Shown in pieces: positions 16,433 to 25,272 of a stretch of 64,000 nucleotides of DNA (positions are counted from its first letter, which is position 1; each line of letters begins with the position of its first letter). Both the position numbers and the translations under genes were made by a program. Origin of the DNA: Nocardia aurantiaca. Its GTDB lineage: Bacteria > Actinomycetota > Actinomycetes > Mycobacteriales > Mycobacteriaceae. Location of the stretch: NCBI RefSeq assembly GCF_009708175.1, contig NZ_WMBB01000003.1, forward strand, positions 248,001 through 312,000. Direction: 5' to 3'. The notes under the pieces were generated by a model that was given only the letters and a program-made list of their open reading frames with translations, was not told the origin of the DNA and made no database searches.

Positions 16433-16651
16433 GGAATAGCTCCCTTTCGAGTTCCAAGGGATCCGGCCGGGTTCCCGCGAGCGTTGCCAGAATGCAGAAG
16501 AATCGCGATCGAAAGTGTTCTCCGATGTCTTCGGTACGCGGCGCGCCGGCAACGTTGCTGGTCGGTGGACAGGCTCGCGCGGGAAAGGCAGAACAGCCGG
16601 AGAACGTATGAGAACATCCAGTACACAGAGCATCTGGCATGGAGACGTCGA

Positions 16652-19600
16652 ATGGGCCGCGGCAAGAGGGTGAACCGGTCGAGCTGGCCTGCCACAGGTC
16701 CACACCGCCGACTACTCGAGATACTCGATCAAGTCCACGCCGAGAACGGTATGCAGTCAGCCCAGCAGATCGCCGAACGAATGGGACTCACGGCCCGATC
16801 TCGGGTGAACAGTTTGCTGCGTGGAGTGCAGGGTTGCCTACCTGCGGACGAACAGCAGTTGAAGCTTCTCGTCTCCGCACTCGGCGGCGGATCGGACGAC
16901 TACACCGAGGCACTGGGGTACTTCCGGGAGGAACTCGCCGCACGAAACCGATCCGCCGCGGTGGGCGTCGCCTCGGCGACGCCCACCGCATGTGCGACTT
17001 GGCACCTGGATCCCGCGTTCCGCCGACATTGGGAACCACGCAGTCGCGGTGTCGAAAGGTCCACTCACGCAGGATGGTACTTCACCGGCAGGGTTCGGGC
17101 CCTTCGTGAATTGGTGACCTGGATCGAAACCGCGTCCGGCACCGCGCGTGGAGCGGCAATCGTCACGGGCGATCCAGGATCCGGTAAGTCAGCGGTGCTA
17201 TCACGGCTCATCGTGCCGACAGACCCCGAATATCGGGCGATGATCCCGCCGCGAGTCCTCGACGATGCTGCGGTCGGAACGGTCGCCGCCGTCGGCCAAG
17301 TCGACGCCGCAGTGCATGCGGCTGGCAAGTCGACCGCGCACATAACCAAACTGATCGGCGATGCGCTAGGAGCAGAACATGTTTCGGACACCGAGGACCT
17401 GATCGACTTACTGGACCGACGCGGTGAGCCCGCTGTTGTCGTCATCGACGCACTCGACGAGGCAGCACAGCCCAGGGAGCTGGTCCGGGAGTTGTTGATC
17501 CCGCTCATCCGCAACAACATTCGCCCCGGGATCCGACTGGTACTCGGCACACGGCGGGAACTACTTCCTTTCCTTCGGGCGTCCAACCTGCGCATCGACT
17601 TGGACAACGCGGAGTACTTCTCCTCCGACGAGGTGAGCGCGTACATCACCAGCTACCTGCTCGGCGAAAGCGATCCCACTGCCGACACCCCGTATCGCGG
17701 GCGGATCGAGCTAGCCAAGGCGATCGGACACGAAGCCGCCGATCGGGCAGGCAACAGCTTCTTGATCGCTCAGTTGGTCGCGCTCGACCTGATCCAGCGC
17801 GACGACGTCATAGACCCGTATTCCGTCGGCGCCTTCCCGTCCACCGTGGCCGACGCAATGGAGCGATACCTTGCCTCCGCAGGCCAATCGATGCATCGCA
17901 ATGGAATCCTCGCGGCTGCACCCGAAGCCTGCGCTCAATGGGTGAGAGATCTCCTGCGCCCCTTGGCTTTCGCCGAAGGCGAGGGCCTCAATGATGATGA
18001 CCTCTGGGCCGAATTGGCAACGCAGCTCGGAGTCGGCCGTTACGAGGCAGTCGATGTGCGCAAACTGCGGGACAACACGCCTGCCCTCGCCCTGCTCCGA
18101 TCTGTCGAGTTCACACAACGGCCGTCGTGGTCCCTCTTCCACGAAGCGCTTGCCGAATATCTCCGAGACGACGCGGCGCGTTTACACGGATCCACCGTGG
18201 CGGCGCAGTCCGGCATTCTCGACGTTCTGTCGAATCGGTTGATTCTCAATGGATCCGGCCACCTGGAATGGCGTGCCTGTGATGCCTATTCGCGCGCAAA
18301 TCTCGCGCGACACGCAGCAAAGGCACAGCGGCTGGACGAGCTGGTCGTCGACGCAGGCTTCCTATTGATGACCGATCCCGAACATACGATCCCCCTGCTC
18401 CAGGATCTCCGCGACCCCAAAGCGCTCGCGGCCGCACATGTCTACGAATTGTCCTCACACGGTATGCGAGACGCCGATGAGAGCAGACGTGCAACAGTAC
18501 TCGGCGTCACCGCGAAGCTGTATGGCGTCGACTTCCTCGCCGAGGAACTCGCCGCGACAAGCGAGATGGAGTGGGAAGTCAAATGGACACAATGGAAGCC
18601 ACCGGGAAGGCATCGCTGTCTGCCCGATCATGAGGCCGGCACGACCGCGATCGCGGTCAGCGAACTCGGGGAGTTCCCCGTAGCGATCATCGGTTGCGCT
18701 GATGGAAGTGTCAGTATCTGGGATCTGCACTCGAGCACGATGATCGGCGATCCATGGGCCGGACACGTAGGCCCGGTCACCGCGATCGCCTGCGCCGAAC
18801 TCAACGAATGCCCGGTCGTGATAACGGGTTCGAGCGATGGAACCGTCCGCGTCCGCGACCTGCTTACCGGTATGGCAATCGGCGCCCCCTCGACGCCACG
18901 ATCAGGTCCGGTCAATACCATCGCTTGCGCCGAAATCGACGGCAACACAGTGGTGATCGCTGGGTCAGCCGATGGCACCGTCTTGATCCGGGATCTGCTT
19001 TCCGGCACCCCTCTCGCTGAACCGTTCACAGACCATACCGGCTCCGTGAATGCAGTCGCCTCCGCAACCATCGACAATCGGTGCGTTGTATTCAGCGCCG
19101 GAGCGGACCGGACCCTGCGCTGCTGGGACGCGAAAACGTGTGTTCCCCTGAGCGATGCGGGCGAGGGGCATAGTGGAACCATCAACTGCCTGGCGGTAGT
19201 AACGGATCCGGATGGAATCGCTGTGGTCAGCGGCGCCACCGATGGCACTCTCAGGTATTGGACCTGGACCGCAGACACACTCGTCTCGAAATCGCTACGC
19301 GGACATCAGGGATGGGTGAACGGTGTTGCCGTCGGTCGACTGAACAATACTCCGATCGCGGTGTCCGCAAGCAACGATCGTACCGTTCGGATGTGGAATC
19401 TGTTGACCCGCAAAGAGATCGGACTAGCCCGCACGGGGCATCGTACGAAGATCACCGACGTGGCACTGGCCGATGTGCACGGCCGCCCTACGGCCATCAC
19501 GACCTCCAATGACCGAACGGTTCGACTCTGGGACCTCACCGCCGAAGAACCGCGGCGGTCTGTGGAAGGTCTGGCGCATTCCGGCGGGATCAATGCCATC

Positions 19601-20479
19601 GCGGTGGGGGATTCCGGTCACAAGCGCATTGCGATCACCGTGAGCAACGATCGAACGCTTCAGGTGTGGGACACCGATCTAGGGCAGACCTTCGGCCCGA
19701 ATATGGCGAGTGATAGCGGGTTGCAGGCTGTCACCGTCGCGCAGAGTCGTTTCGGGCCCATTGCCGTCACCGGCAATCGCAATGGCACGATCGAGGTCTG
19801 GAACCTGGCCGGTCGGGATTTGCTCACCACGATACGAACTGCGCACAAAGGCAAAGTGAACGGCCTGGCAGTGGTGGATCTCGGGGTGGAGACGATCATT
19901 TCGGTCGGCGACGACCGCGCCATTCGACTTTGGCGTCTCGATGACGGAACGTCGCGGGGCGCGGTGGACCGAGCACACAAGGGCGCAATCAACGCGCTGG
20001 CCATCAGTCGGCACGCGGGGGCAGCGGTCGCGATCACCGCGAGCAACGATCGAACCGTTAGGACATGGGACCTCGCGACCATGCGCCCACACGGTCCGGC
20101 GATGTGTGGACACCATGACTGGATCCGCGCCGTATCCGCTTTATCCGTCGACGGCAGCGTCACCGTCGTAAGCGGCAGCAACGATCGGACGATTCGGATC
20201 TGGGATGCAACCGAAGGTGCTCTACGCCAGCCTCCCTTGGAAGGCCACACCGGTGCGATCACCTCTATGGCGATCGGAACAGTGGCAGACCGACCGGTCC
20301 TCGTCACAGCAGCTACCGACGGAACGCTGAGAGTATGGGACGACCTCGCACGCGACATCAGAACATCGATGCCAATCGTTATCGGCAGCGTTGTGCAGAG
20401 CATCGCGATCACATCGACCGGCGAGATTCTCCTGGCTGGTCCGGCGGGATGTGCCTGCCTTCGCCCGATCAGGAACTGA
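16652..20479 (+). CDS. STAND-type ATPase with N-terminal HTH and 13-14 WD40 repeats
   Basis: 1275 residues. Residues about 10-75 look like a helix-turn-helix-type domain (AQQIAERMGLTARSRVNSLL). The NTPase has Walker A GDPGSGKSA at 173-181 and Walker B VVVIDALDEA at about 262-271, the NACHT/STAND pattern. A helical arm follows to about residue 640. From about 655 to the end there are 13 clear WD40 repeats (GSSDGTVRVRDL, ASNDRTVRMWNL, GSNDRTIRIWDA and others) and a degenerate 14th, enough for two seven-bladed propellers. STAND proteins are signal switches that oligomerise on ligand binding; many act in programmed death or antiphage defence. No effector enzyme domain is visible. GGAG eight bases before ATG 16652 sets the start. 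GC content looks lower than in neighbours, suggesting transfer. Confidence 0.88.
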   Translation: MGRGKRVNRSSWPATGPHRRLLEILDQVHAENGMQSAQQIAERMGLTARSRVNSLLRGVQGCLPADEQQLKLLVSALGGGSDDYTEALGYFREELAARNRSAAVGVASATPTACATWHLDPAFRRHWEPRSRGVERSTHAGWYFTGRVRALRELVTWIETASGTARGAAIVTGDPGSGKSAVLSRLIVPTDPEYRAMIPPRVLDDAAVGTVAAVGQVDAAVHAAGKSTAHITKLIGDALGAEHVSDTEDLIDLLDRRGEPAVVVIDALDEAAQPRELVRELLIPLIRNNIRPGIRLVLGTRRELLPFLRASNLRIDLDNAEYFSSDEVSAYITSYLLGESDPTADTPYRGRIELAKAIGHEAADRAGNSFLIAQLVALDLIQRDDVIDPYSVGAFPSTVADAMERYLASAGQSMHRNGILAAAPEACAQWVRDLLRPLAFAEGEGLNDDDLWAELATQLGVGRYEAVDVRKLRDNTPALALLRSVEFTQRPSWSLFHEALAEYLRDDAARLHGSTVAAQSGILDVLSNRLILNGSGHLEWRACDAYSRANLARHAAKAQRLDELVVDAGFLLMTDPEHTIPLLQDLRDPKALAAAHVYELSSHGMRDADESRRATVLGVTAKLYGVDFLAEELAATSEMEWEVKWTQWKPPGRHRCLPDHEAGTTAIAVSELGEFPVAIIGCADGSVSIWDLHSSTMIGDPWAGHVGPVTAIACAELNECPVVITGSSDGTVRVRDLLTGMAIGAPSTPRSGPVNTIACAEIDGNTVVIAGSADGTVLIRDLLSGTPLAEPFTDHTGSVNAVASATIDNRCVVFSAGADRTLRCWDAKTCVPLSDAGEGHSGTINCLAVVTDPDGIAVVSGATDGTLRYWTWTADTLVSKSLRGHQGWVNGVAVGRLNNTPIAVSASNDRTVRMWNLLTRKEIGLARTGHRTKITDVALADVHGRPTAITTSNDRTVRLWDLTAEEPRRSVEGLAHSGGINAIAVGDSGHKRIAITVSNDRTLQVWDTDLGQTFGPNMASDSGLQAVTVAQSRFGPIAVTGNRNGTIEVWNLAGRDLLTTIRTAHKGKVNGLAVVDLGVETIISVGDDRAIRLWRLDDGTSRGAVDRAHKGAINALAISRHAGAAVAITASNDRTVRTWDLATMRPHGPAMCGHHDWIRAVSALSVDGSVTVVSGSNDRTIRIWDATEGALRQPPLEGHTGAITSMAIGTVADRPVLVTAATDGTLRVWDDLARDIRTSMPIVIGSVVQSIAITSTGEILLAGPAGCACLRPIRN

Positions 20480-20926
20480 ACTGCCGATGCACCCCAATGG
20501 GTGATTACCTCTGGGAATGTTCGGCTTGTGACGTTTCGTGCCCAACGACGACACCGTCATCGACCCCGCACTCGACAACTTCCCCTCGGAACGAACTCAA
20601 AAGCCCTGCGCATCCGGGAGAATGCCACGCCCCGGGAACCTGAGCGCCCGTGCCGAGCCAGAACCCGAGCCTGTTGAGATCCTGGCGGCTGGATCGGGTG
20701 CTGCTCCAACCAGTGGCCGACCCAAGCTGATCCAGTGCGTGTGGTGGACCGCCAGCGACATCAGGACGTGTAGTTTGTCGCCGCTCATCGCACCGGAATT
20801 GACGCAGCCCGCAGCCGGTCGAAGGGCTCGCGCGACGAGGACCAGAATGAGAACCTACGAGCTGCCGCCGCCAGCGCTTCGAAATCCGACAAATACGCTG
20901 CACCACATGATTTATCCTTGCGCGAC
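20480..20926. other. Intergenic region with no supported feature
   Basis: About 450 bases between the STAND gene and the AraC gene. Open frames on both strands overlap and have no ribosome binding sites or recognisable domains. Nothing else is seen. Confidence 0.5.
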
Positions 20927-21955
20927 ATGAGCGATGTGGTCCGGGCTGCCGCGCTTCGTGGTTTCAGCAGCGTGATCGCCGAGTGTGGCGGTGATCTCGC
21001 CGCTCTGCTCGCGCGCGTGGGGATCGAACCCGCGCTGCTGGATTCCGAGGACGCCGTCATTTCCCATCACAGCCTGGTGCGGCTGTTGGAACACGCATCC
21101 GCGGAGTTGAAGGTCCCCGACATCGGATTGCGAGTCGCTGAGCACCAGGACATCTCGATTCTCGGCCCGCTCGCGGTGGTGATGCTGCACTCGGCGACAT
21201 TGCGTGAAGCTGTCGAGAGTGCGTCTCGGTTCATGTTCGTGCACAGCCCGGCAGTGTCCTTCACGCTGACCGATGATCCGGACGGGAGCCCGGACGTGGT
21301 CGGCCTACGGTACTCGCTGAACTCGCCCCCACCGACGCGTCAGGTCGTCGAAATGGCGCTGCTCGTGGCCCATCGGGTGGGCCGGCTCGACATCGGTGCG
21401 GCGGCGGGGCCGATCGGCGTGGACTTCCCGCATTCTCGGCTCAGCCCGCCCGAGCGGTACGCGGAGTGCTTCGGGGCCCCCGTCCGATTCGGTCGGCCCA
21501 CGGCCACCCTGAGGTTGCCGGCCGAGGGGTTGGCGTTGTCGATGACGGCGGCGAATCCGCTGCTCAGACAGCTCGCCTTGGACTACCTCACGGTGCGATA
21601 TCCCGACCCGCATCAGGCGTATGTACCCCGGGTCCGCGGCTACCTCGACCAGGCGCTGGGCAACGGTGCGATCGAGCTGGCTGCTGTCGCGGCAACCTTC
21701 GGTATCCACGCGCGTACGTTGCAGCGCCGGCTCGTGGCAGAAGGCACGTCCTACGCTCAGATTCTGGACGCCGCCCGCCGCGACGCCGCACTACGCCACC
21801 TGATCGACTCCGATCTGGCCCTCTCGCGCGTGACTACCGCGGTCGGACTGGCCGAGCAGTCGGCGCTGACGCGGTGCTGCCTGCGGTGGTTCGGGGCCAC
21901 CCCGAGCGCTGTACGCCGCGCGGGCGGCGTCGACGATGCTGTCGTCCAAAGGTAA
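20927..21955 (+). CDS. AraC-family regulator with arabinose-binding-like N-terminal domain
   Basis: 342 residues. The N-terminal two thirds (residues about 5-220) match the AraC-type ligand domain seen in OruR/ArgR-like regulators (LAALLARVGIEPALLDSEDA, SHHSLVRLLEHAS, LGPLAVVMLHSATLREAV). The C-terminal AraC HTH spans about 240-335 (IELAAVAATFGIHARTLQRR, LRRWF-like LRWFGATPSAVRR). In several positions the second HTH departs from consensus. It stands directly upstream of the DUF4334-like and GMC oxidoreductase genes and probably regulates them. ATG 20918 is an alternative start. Confidence 0.88.
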   Translation: MSDVVRAAALRGFSSVIAECGGDLAALLARVGIEPALLDSEDAVISHHSLVRLLEHASAELKVPDIGLRVAEHQDISILGPLAVVMLHSATLREAVESASRFMFVHSPAVSFTLTDDPDGSPDVVGLRYSLNSPPPTRQVVEMALLVAHRVGRLDIGAAAGPIGVDFPHSRLSPPERYAECFGAPVRFGRPTATLRLPAEGLALSMTAANPLLRQLALDYLTVRYPDPHQAYVPRVRGYLDQALGNGAIELAAVAATFGIHARTLQRRLVAEGTSYAQILDAARRDAALRHLIDSDLALSRVTTAVGLAEQSALTRCCLRWFGATPSAVRRAGGVDDAVVQR

Positions 21956-22010
21956 ATTCCTGTCGCTGGTGGGCAAGACCCCGCAAGTCAGGGTGCGCAC
22001 ACTGCCTGCT

Positions 22011-22478
22011 ATGGACAACAACCTCGCACGACGCAGCAGCCGAGAGTTGCGCGCTCTGTTCCGGACAGCGGCCTGTCCCGACCTCGCGGATGTGTCGGGA
22101 CGTCTCGAGGCCGAGCTGACCGGACCCGTACTCGTGCGTGCCGTGGCCCCGCTCGCGTTCCGGCTCACCGGCCTGGGGGATTGGTGGGGCAAGGACCTGC
22201 GGTCCACCGGAACGGGCGAAGTGTTGGCGGGATACAACCTCGCCGGTCCACGCGGCGAGCGGACCACGCTCGCGCTGAGAGGGACGGTAGGTCCCTCGCG
22301 CCTGGACGGCCGGCCGGCCGTGGTGCTCACCTATCCGCCGGATGCCCCTTTTCCGTGGCGCCGGGTGGTCGACGAACTGCGGACCCTCGCGGACGGGACC
22401 GTGCTGGGGCTCACCTTCGGCTTGCCGTTCACTCCGCGCGACGGCTCACCGTTCCTGCTGCGACGGGAGGTCCGGTGA
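22011..22478 (+). CDS. DUF4334-like small protein, partner of the GMC oxidoreductase
   Basis: 155 residues from ATG 22011. The middle holds GLGDWWGKDL and the end VVDELRTLADGTVLGLTFGL then PFLLRRE, an arrangement like the GXWXG/DUF4334 family, whose members end with DDTVLGLM...FFLLRR. That family likely has a beta-barrel, lipid- or cofactor-binding fold; function is not established. The stop overlaps the next start by one base (TGATG), so the product is made with the GMC enzyme. An upstream in-frame ATG at 21936 would overlap the AraC gene. Confidence 0.6.
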   Translation: MDNNLARRSSRELRALFRTAACPDLADVSGRLEAELTGPVLVRAVAPLAFRLTGLGDWWGKDLRSTGTGEVLAGYNLAGPRGERTTLALRGTVGPSRLDGRPAVVLTYPPDAPFPWRRVVDELRTLADGTVLGLTFGLPFTPRDGSPFLLRREVR

Positions 22479-24139
22479 TGCGGGACTGGGTCGTGATCGG
22501 ATCCGGCTTCGGGGGCAGCGTCGCCGCGTTGCGACTGGCCGAGAAGGGCTATTCCGTCACCGTGCTCGAGAAAGGGCGCCGCTACCGTGACGAGGACTTC
22601 GCCACGAGTACCTGGCAGGCCGAGCGCATGCTCTGGGCCCCACGCATCGGTCTGAAGGGCATCCTCCAAGTACGTCCGATGAAGCACGTGTCGGTGATCT
22701 GCGGGGTCGGCGTCGGCGGAGGCTCGCTGGTGTACGCGAGCACGCTGTACGTGCCGCACTCGGACGACTTCTACCGACACGAGCAGTGGGCCGAACTCGC
22801 GGACTGGCGATCGGTTCTCGCCCCGCACTACGCCACCGCCGAGCGCATGCTGGGGGTCGTGGACTGTGACAGCGACGGCCGAAGCGAACAGATGATGCGC
22901 GCTGTGGCGGCCGATCTCGGCGTGCCCGAGACCGCGCACCACACGCGGGTCGGGGTCTTCCTCGGCGCACCGGGCAAAACCGTGCCGGACCCGTTCTTCG
23001 ACGGCGCCGGGCCCGAACGCACCGGGTGCCTACGCTGTGGCCAGTGCTTGCTCGGCTGCCGGCACGGCGCCAAGAACAGCCTGGTCAAGAACTATCTCTA
23101 CCTCGCCGAACGACTCGGAGTCGACGTCCAGGCAGAACGCACCGTCGTCGGCATACGACCACTCGGCGCCGCCGACGGCTCCGACGGATACGCCGTCACC
23201 ACCGAACGCTCCGGCGCGTGGCCGCGGCGTGACCGCCAAGTCGTCCACGCCCGCGGCGTCGTGCTCGCCGCAGGAGCGATGGGAACGACCGAACTGCTCG
23301 CCCGGGCCCGCGCCACCGGCGCCCTGCCCCGACTTTCGGACCGCGTCGGGCACCTCGTACGCACCAATAGCGAGGCCATCACCGCCGTCACCGCCCACGA
23401 CCGCTCGGCCGACCTCAGCACCGACCTGACCATCACCATGAGCGTGCACCCGGACGAGCACACCCACGTCACCAACAACACCTACTCGTCGGTGGGCGAC
23501 GCCTTGGCGTTGACGTTCGGTCCGTTCACCGGAGGTCGACGACGGGCCCTGCAGTTCATGCGGGAGGTGCTCCGCCATCCGTCACGCTGGCTGAACCCGG
23601 CCCGCATCCGCGGCTGGTCCCGCCGCACAGTCATCTTCACCGTCATGCAAAGCCTCGACAGCTCGCTCGAGCTGCGCCCCAAACGGTTCGGCTCCGGTAT
23701 GACCACCGCCATCGGCCACGCCGACACGCCGCCGGCCAGCTACCTACCGATCGCGAACCGATTCACGGCGCTGGCCGCACGACACGTGGACGGCTACCCC
23801 GAGAGCTCGGTCGTCGAATCCCTGCGCAGCTCACCCACCACCGCCCACATCCTCGGTGGTGCCGTGATCGGGGCCGACCCGAGCCGAGGCGTGATCGACC
23901 GGCATCGCCGGGTCTTCGGATATCAGAACCTCCTGGTCACCGACGGATCGGCCGTGCCCGCGAACGTGGGCGTCAACCCCAGTCTCACCATCACCGCCAT
24001 GGCCGAGGAAGCGCTCAGCCACGTTCCGACCAAACACACACCCCACGATGGCTGCTCGACTACGAAGCGGTCCGCAGCGGCCTCATTCTCGACTGGAGCA
24101 GCGGCGCAGTCGAAGGCGACGTCAACCGAATCAACATGA
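22478..24139 (+). CDS. GMC oxidoreductase, cholesterol-oxidase (ChoD)-like
   Basis: 553 residues. The FAD dinucleotide motif is at the start (WVVIGSGFGGSVAALRLAEK, residues 4-23), then VGVGGGSLVYASTLY, and the C-terminal GMC block TDGSAVPANVGVNPSLTITA with a His-containing AHILGG upstream. A four-Cys cluster CLRCGQCLLGC (residues about 186-196) is present, as in actinobacterial GMC enzymes. Probably oxidises a sterol or other alcohol. Family sequence ends near AEEALSHVP (about residue 518); the last 34 residues are Ser/Thr-rich and run out of frame through a transposase remnant, so the native C terminus may have been replaced. Confidence 0.85.
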   Translation: MRDWVVIGSGFGGSVAALRLAEKGYSVTVLEKGRRYRDEDFATSTWQAERMLWAPRIGLKGILQVRPMKHVSVICGVGVGGGSLVYASTLYVPHSDDFYRHEQWAELADWRSVLAPHYATAERMLGVVDCDSDGRSEQMMRAVAADLGVPETAHHTRVGVFLGAPGKTVPDPFFDGAGPERTGCLRCGQCLLGCRHGAKNSLVKNYLYLAERLGVDVQAERTVVGIRPLGAADGSDGYAVTTERSGAWPRRDRQVVHARGVVLAAGAMGTTELLARARATGALPRLSDRVGHLVRTNSEAITAVTAHDRSADLSTDLTITMSVHPDEHTHVTNNTYSSVGDALALTFGPFTGGRRRALQFMREVLRHPSRWLNPARIRGWSRRTVIFTVMQSLDSSLELRPKRFGSGMTTAIGHADTPPASYLPIANRFTALAARHVDGYPESSVVESLRSSPTTAHILGGAVIGADPSRGVIDRHRRVFGYQNLLVTDGSAVPANVGVNPSLTITAMAEEALSHVPTKHTPHDGCSTTKRSAAASFSTGAAAQSKATSTEST

Positions 24140-24219
24140 TCGAGCGAACCATGTACGGCCGAGCCAACTTCGACAATGCCCACAATGTGCCCACGACACC
24201 GCATCTCATGGTGGTATGA
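24034..24219 (+). mobile_element. ISL3-type transposase C-terminal remnant
   Basis: In the frame 2 bases off the GMC frame, the sequence reads WLLDYEAVRSGLILDWSSGA then VEGDVNRINMIERTMYGRAN and FD, ending TGA 24219. The block WSSGxVEGxVNRIKxxKRxMYGRAxFD is the conserved end of ISL3-family DDE transposases. Only about 50 codons remain, with no inverted repeats found. It overlaps the 3' end of the GMC frame. Confidence 0.75.
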
Positions 24220-24221
24220 AA

Positions 24222-24257
24222 AAAGCCCTTCACCTGCTGTCGCAAGTGAAGGGCTTT
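24222..24257 (-). terminator. Hairpin with T tract on the minus strand
   Basis: A 12-bp stem (24222-24233 with 24246-24257) is followed on the minus strand by TTTTTT. It directly follows, on that strand, a copy of the ssrA 3' end (CAGCTCCACCA), so it may be the original ssrA terminator displaced by island insertion. This last point is inference. Confidence 0.65.
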
Positions 24258-24267
24258 GGTGGAGCTG
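24257..24267 (-). repeat. Candidate attachment site: duplicated ssrA 3' end
   Basis: TGGTGGAGCTG here equals 32148-32158, the last 11 bases of ssrA (CAGCTCCACCA on the minus strand). The two copies bracket the gene remnants of 24.3-32.1 kb, as expected for att sites of an element that integrates into tmRNA. The match is short, so it needs comparison with an empty site in a relative. Confidence 0.5.
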
Positions 24268-24480
24268 ACGCTCCACAACCCGAACACCCTGACCGCGGAC
24301 GGGCCGGAGATCCGGATCAAGCCCGTGGGCACCGCCGCATCGCCAACGGTGGTGATCGGTGATGGCAACGGGTAACCAGGATCGCCAGATGACGCCTCAA
24401 CGGGGCTTGTGGGTGCAGTGCGCGTGTGTGGCGCTGGTGTGCTTGGGTCTGCGTATGTTTCCTATCGGCACGGCCGATAG

Positions 24481-24660
24481 TTCGCGCTGCGGTTCGGGGC
24501 CGATGACGCCACGGCCAGGATCTGGCCGCTGCTCGTGGACGGCATGATGACGATCGCCACGGTCGAACTGTGGCAGACCCCGCAGCGGTCGGCATCGGTG
24601 GGTTGCCTGGCTGGCGTTTCTGTTCGGAGTCGGCCTGTCCTTGTGCGCCTGCGGATCTCG
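24481..24660 (+). pseudogene. DUF2637 membrane-protein remnant
   Basis: The frame from 24481 reads FALRFGADDATARIWPLLVD then GMMTIATVELWQTPQ, matching the DUF2637 core (WPLxVDGxxxxAT). A stop (TAG 24478-24480) stands directly upstream in frame. After SVG the match continues one frame over as AWLAFLFGVGLSLCA, so at least one frameshift is present. DUF2637 genes are common on actinobacterial integrative elements. Confidence 0.6.
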
Positions 24661-24809
24661 CATCCGTATACCAAGCTCCCGTCGCCGTCTCCACACCGTC
24701 CCATGGTCAACCCGCTCTTCTTGGCGATACTGACCAGCGACCACTTCTGATCGAAGTACAGCCGCACGGCCTCCTCGATCTGCGCCTCACTCCTCCCCTG
24801 CATGCGCAT
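24620..24809 (-). pseudogene. Frameshifted helix-turn-helix protein remnant
   Basis: From ATG 24809 one frame gives SEAQIEEAVRLYFDQKWSLV then SIAKKSG; the match continues one frame over as VDHGTVWRRRRELGIRMRDP. Together they form a typical recombinase-associated HTH (EAVRLY...WSL..I....V...TV.RRL.ELGIRMRDPQ). The break falls in a G run at about 24700, consistent with loss of one G. Beyond RMRDPQ the sequence is not recognisable. Confidence 0.6.
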
Positions 24810-25056
24810 CTACGGGCCGACGGCTACACGGCGTCATGTGCGGAGTTGGAGCGCATCGCCGGGACGAACAATTACAGGCAAGGGTGCTGGAACGGTGGCG
24901 CGCAGCCGGATTGCATATCGCCGCCGACCGTACTGACAGCCTCGACCGGATAAAGCCCCACCGGCACACAGGCTTCTGCCGGACATGAGATCCGCCCCCC
25001 TCGGCATCTCGATCGAAGTGGGGCCGAATATCCATTCTTCTCAACGACGCTCGAAA

Positions 25057-25272
25057 TCAGCTGGGGCGGTTGAACTCTCCACCTTTGACGCCAGCTGTGA
25101 AAGCGGCCCACTCACCGGCTGTGACGATCAGCGCCGGACCGGTCGGGTTCTTCGAGTCGCGAACGCCGACCGCACCGGCATCCAGCCAGGCGACCTCCAC
25201 GCACTCCTGCCCGCCAGAGCTGTGGCTCGATTTGAACCAGGTGGCCCCGGTCAGATCAGCGGTCATTCTCAT
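25057..25272 (-). CDS. DUF397 protein
   Basis: 71 residues, the usual size. TWFKSSHSSGGQECVEVAWL and VRDSKNPTGPALIVTAGEWA with FTAGVKGGEF are the full DUF397 signature. These small cytosolic proteins occur next to XRE-DUF5753 regulators in actinobacteria (bldB/abaA-like modules) and may act as paired switch components; biochemical role unknown. It overlaps the end of the upstream DUF5753 gene by 17 bases. The partner gene is broken, so the module is probably non-functional. Confidence 0.92.
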   Translation of the reverse strand: MRMTADLTGATWFKSSHSSGGQECVEVAWLDAGAVGVRDSKNPTGPALIVTAGEWAAFTAGVKGGEFNRPS

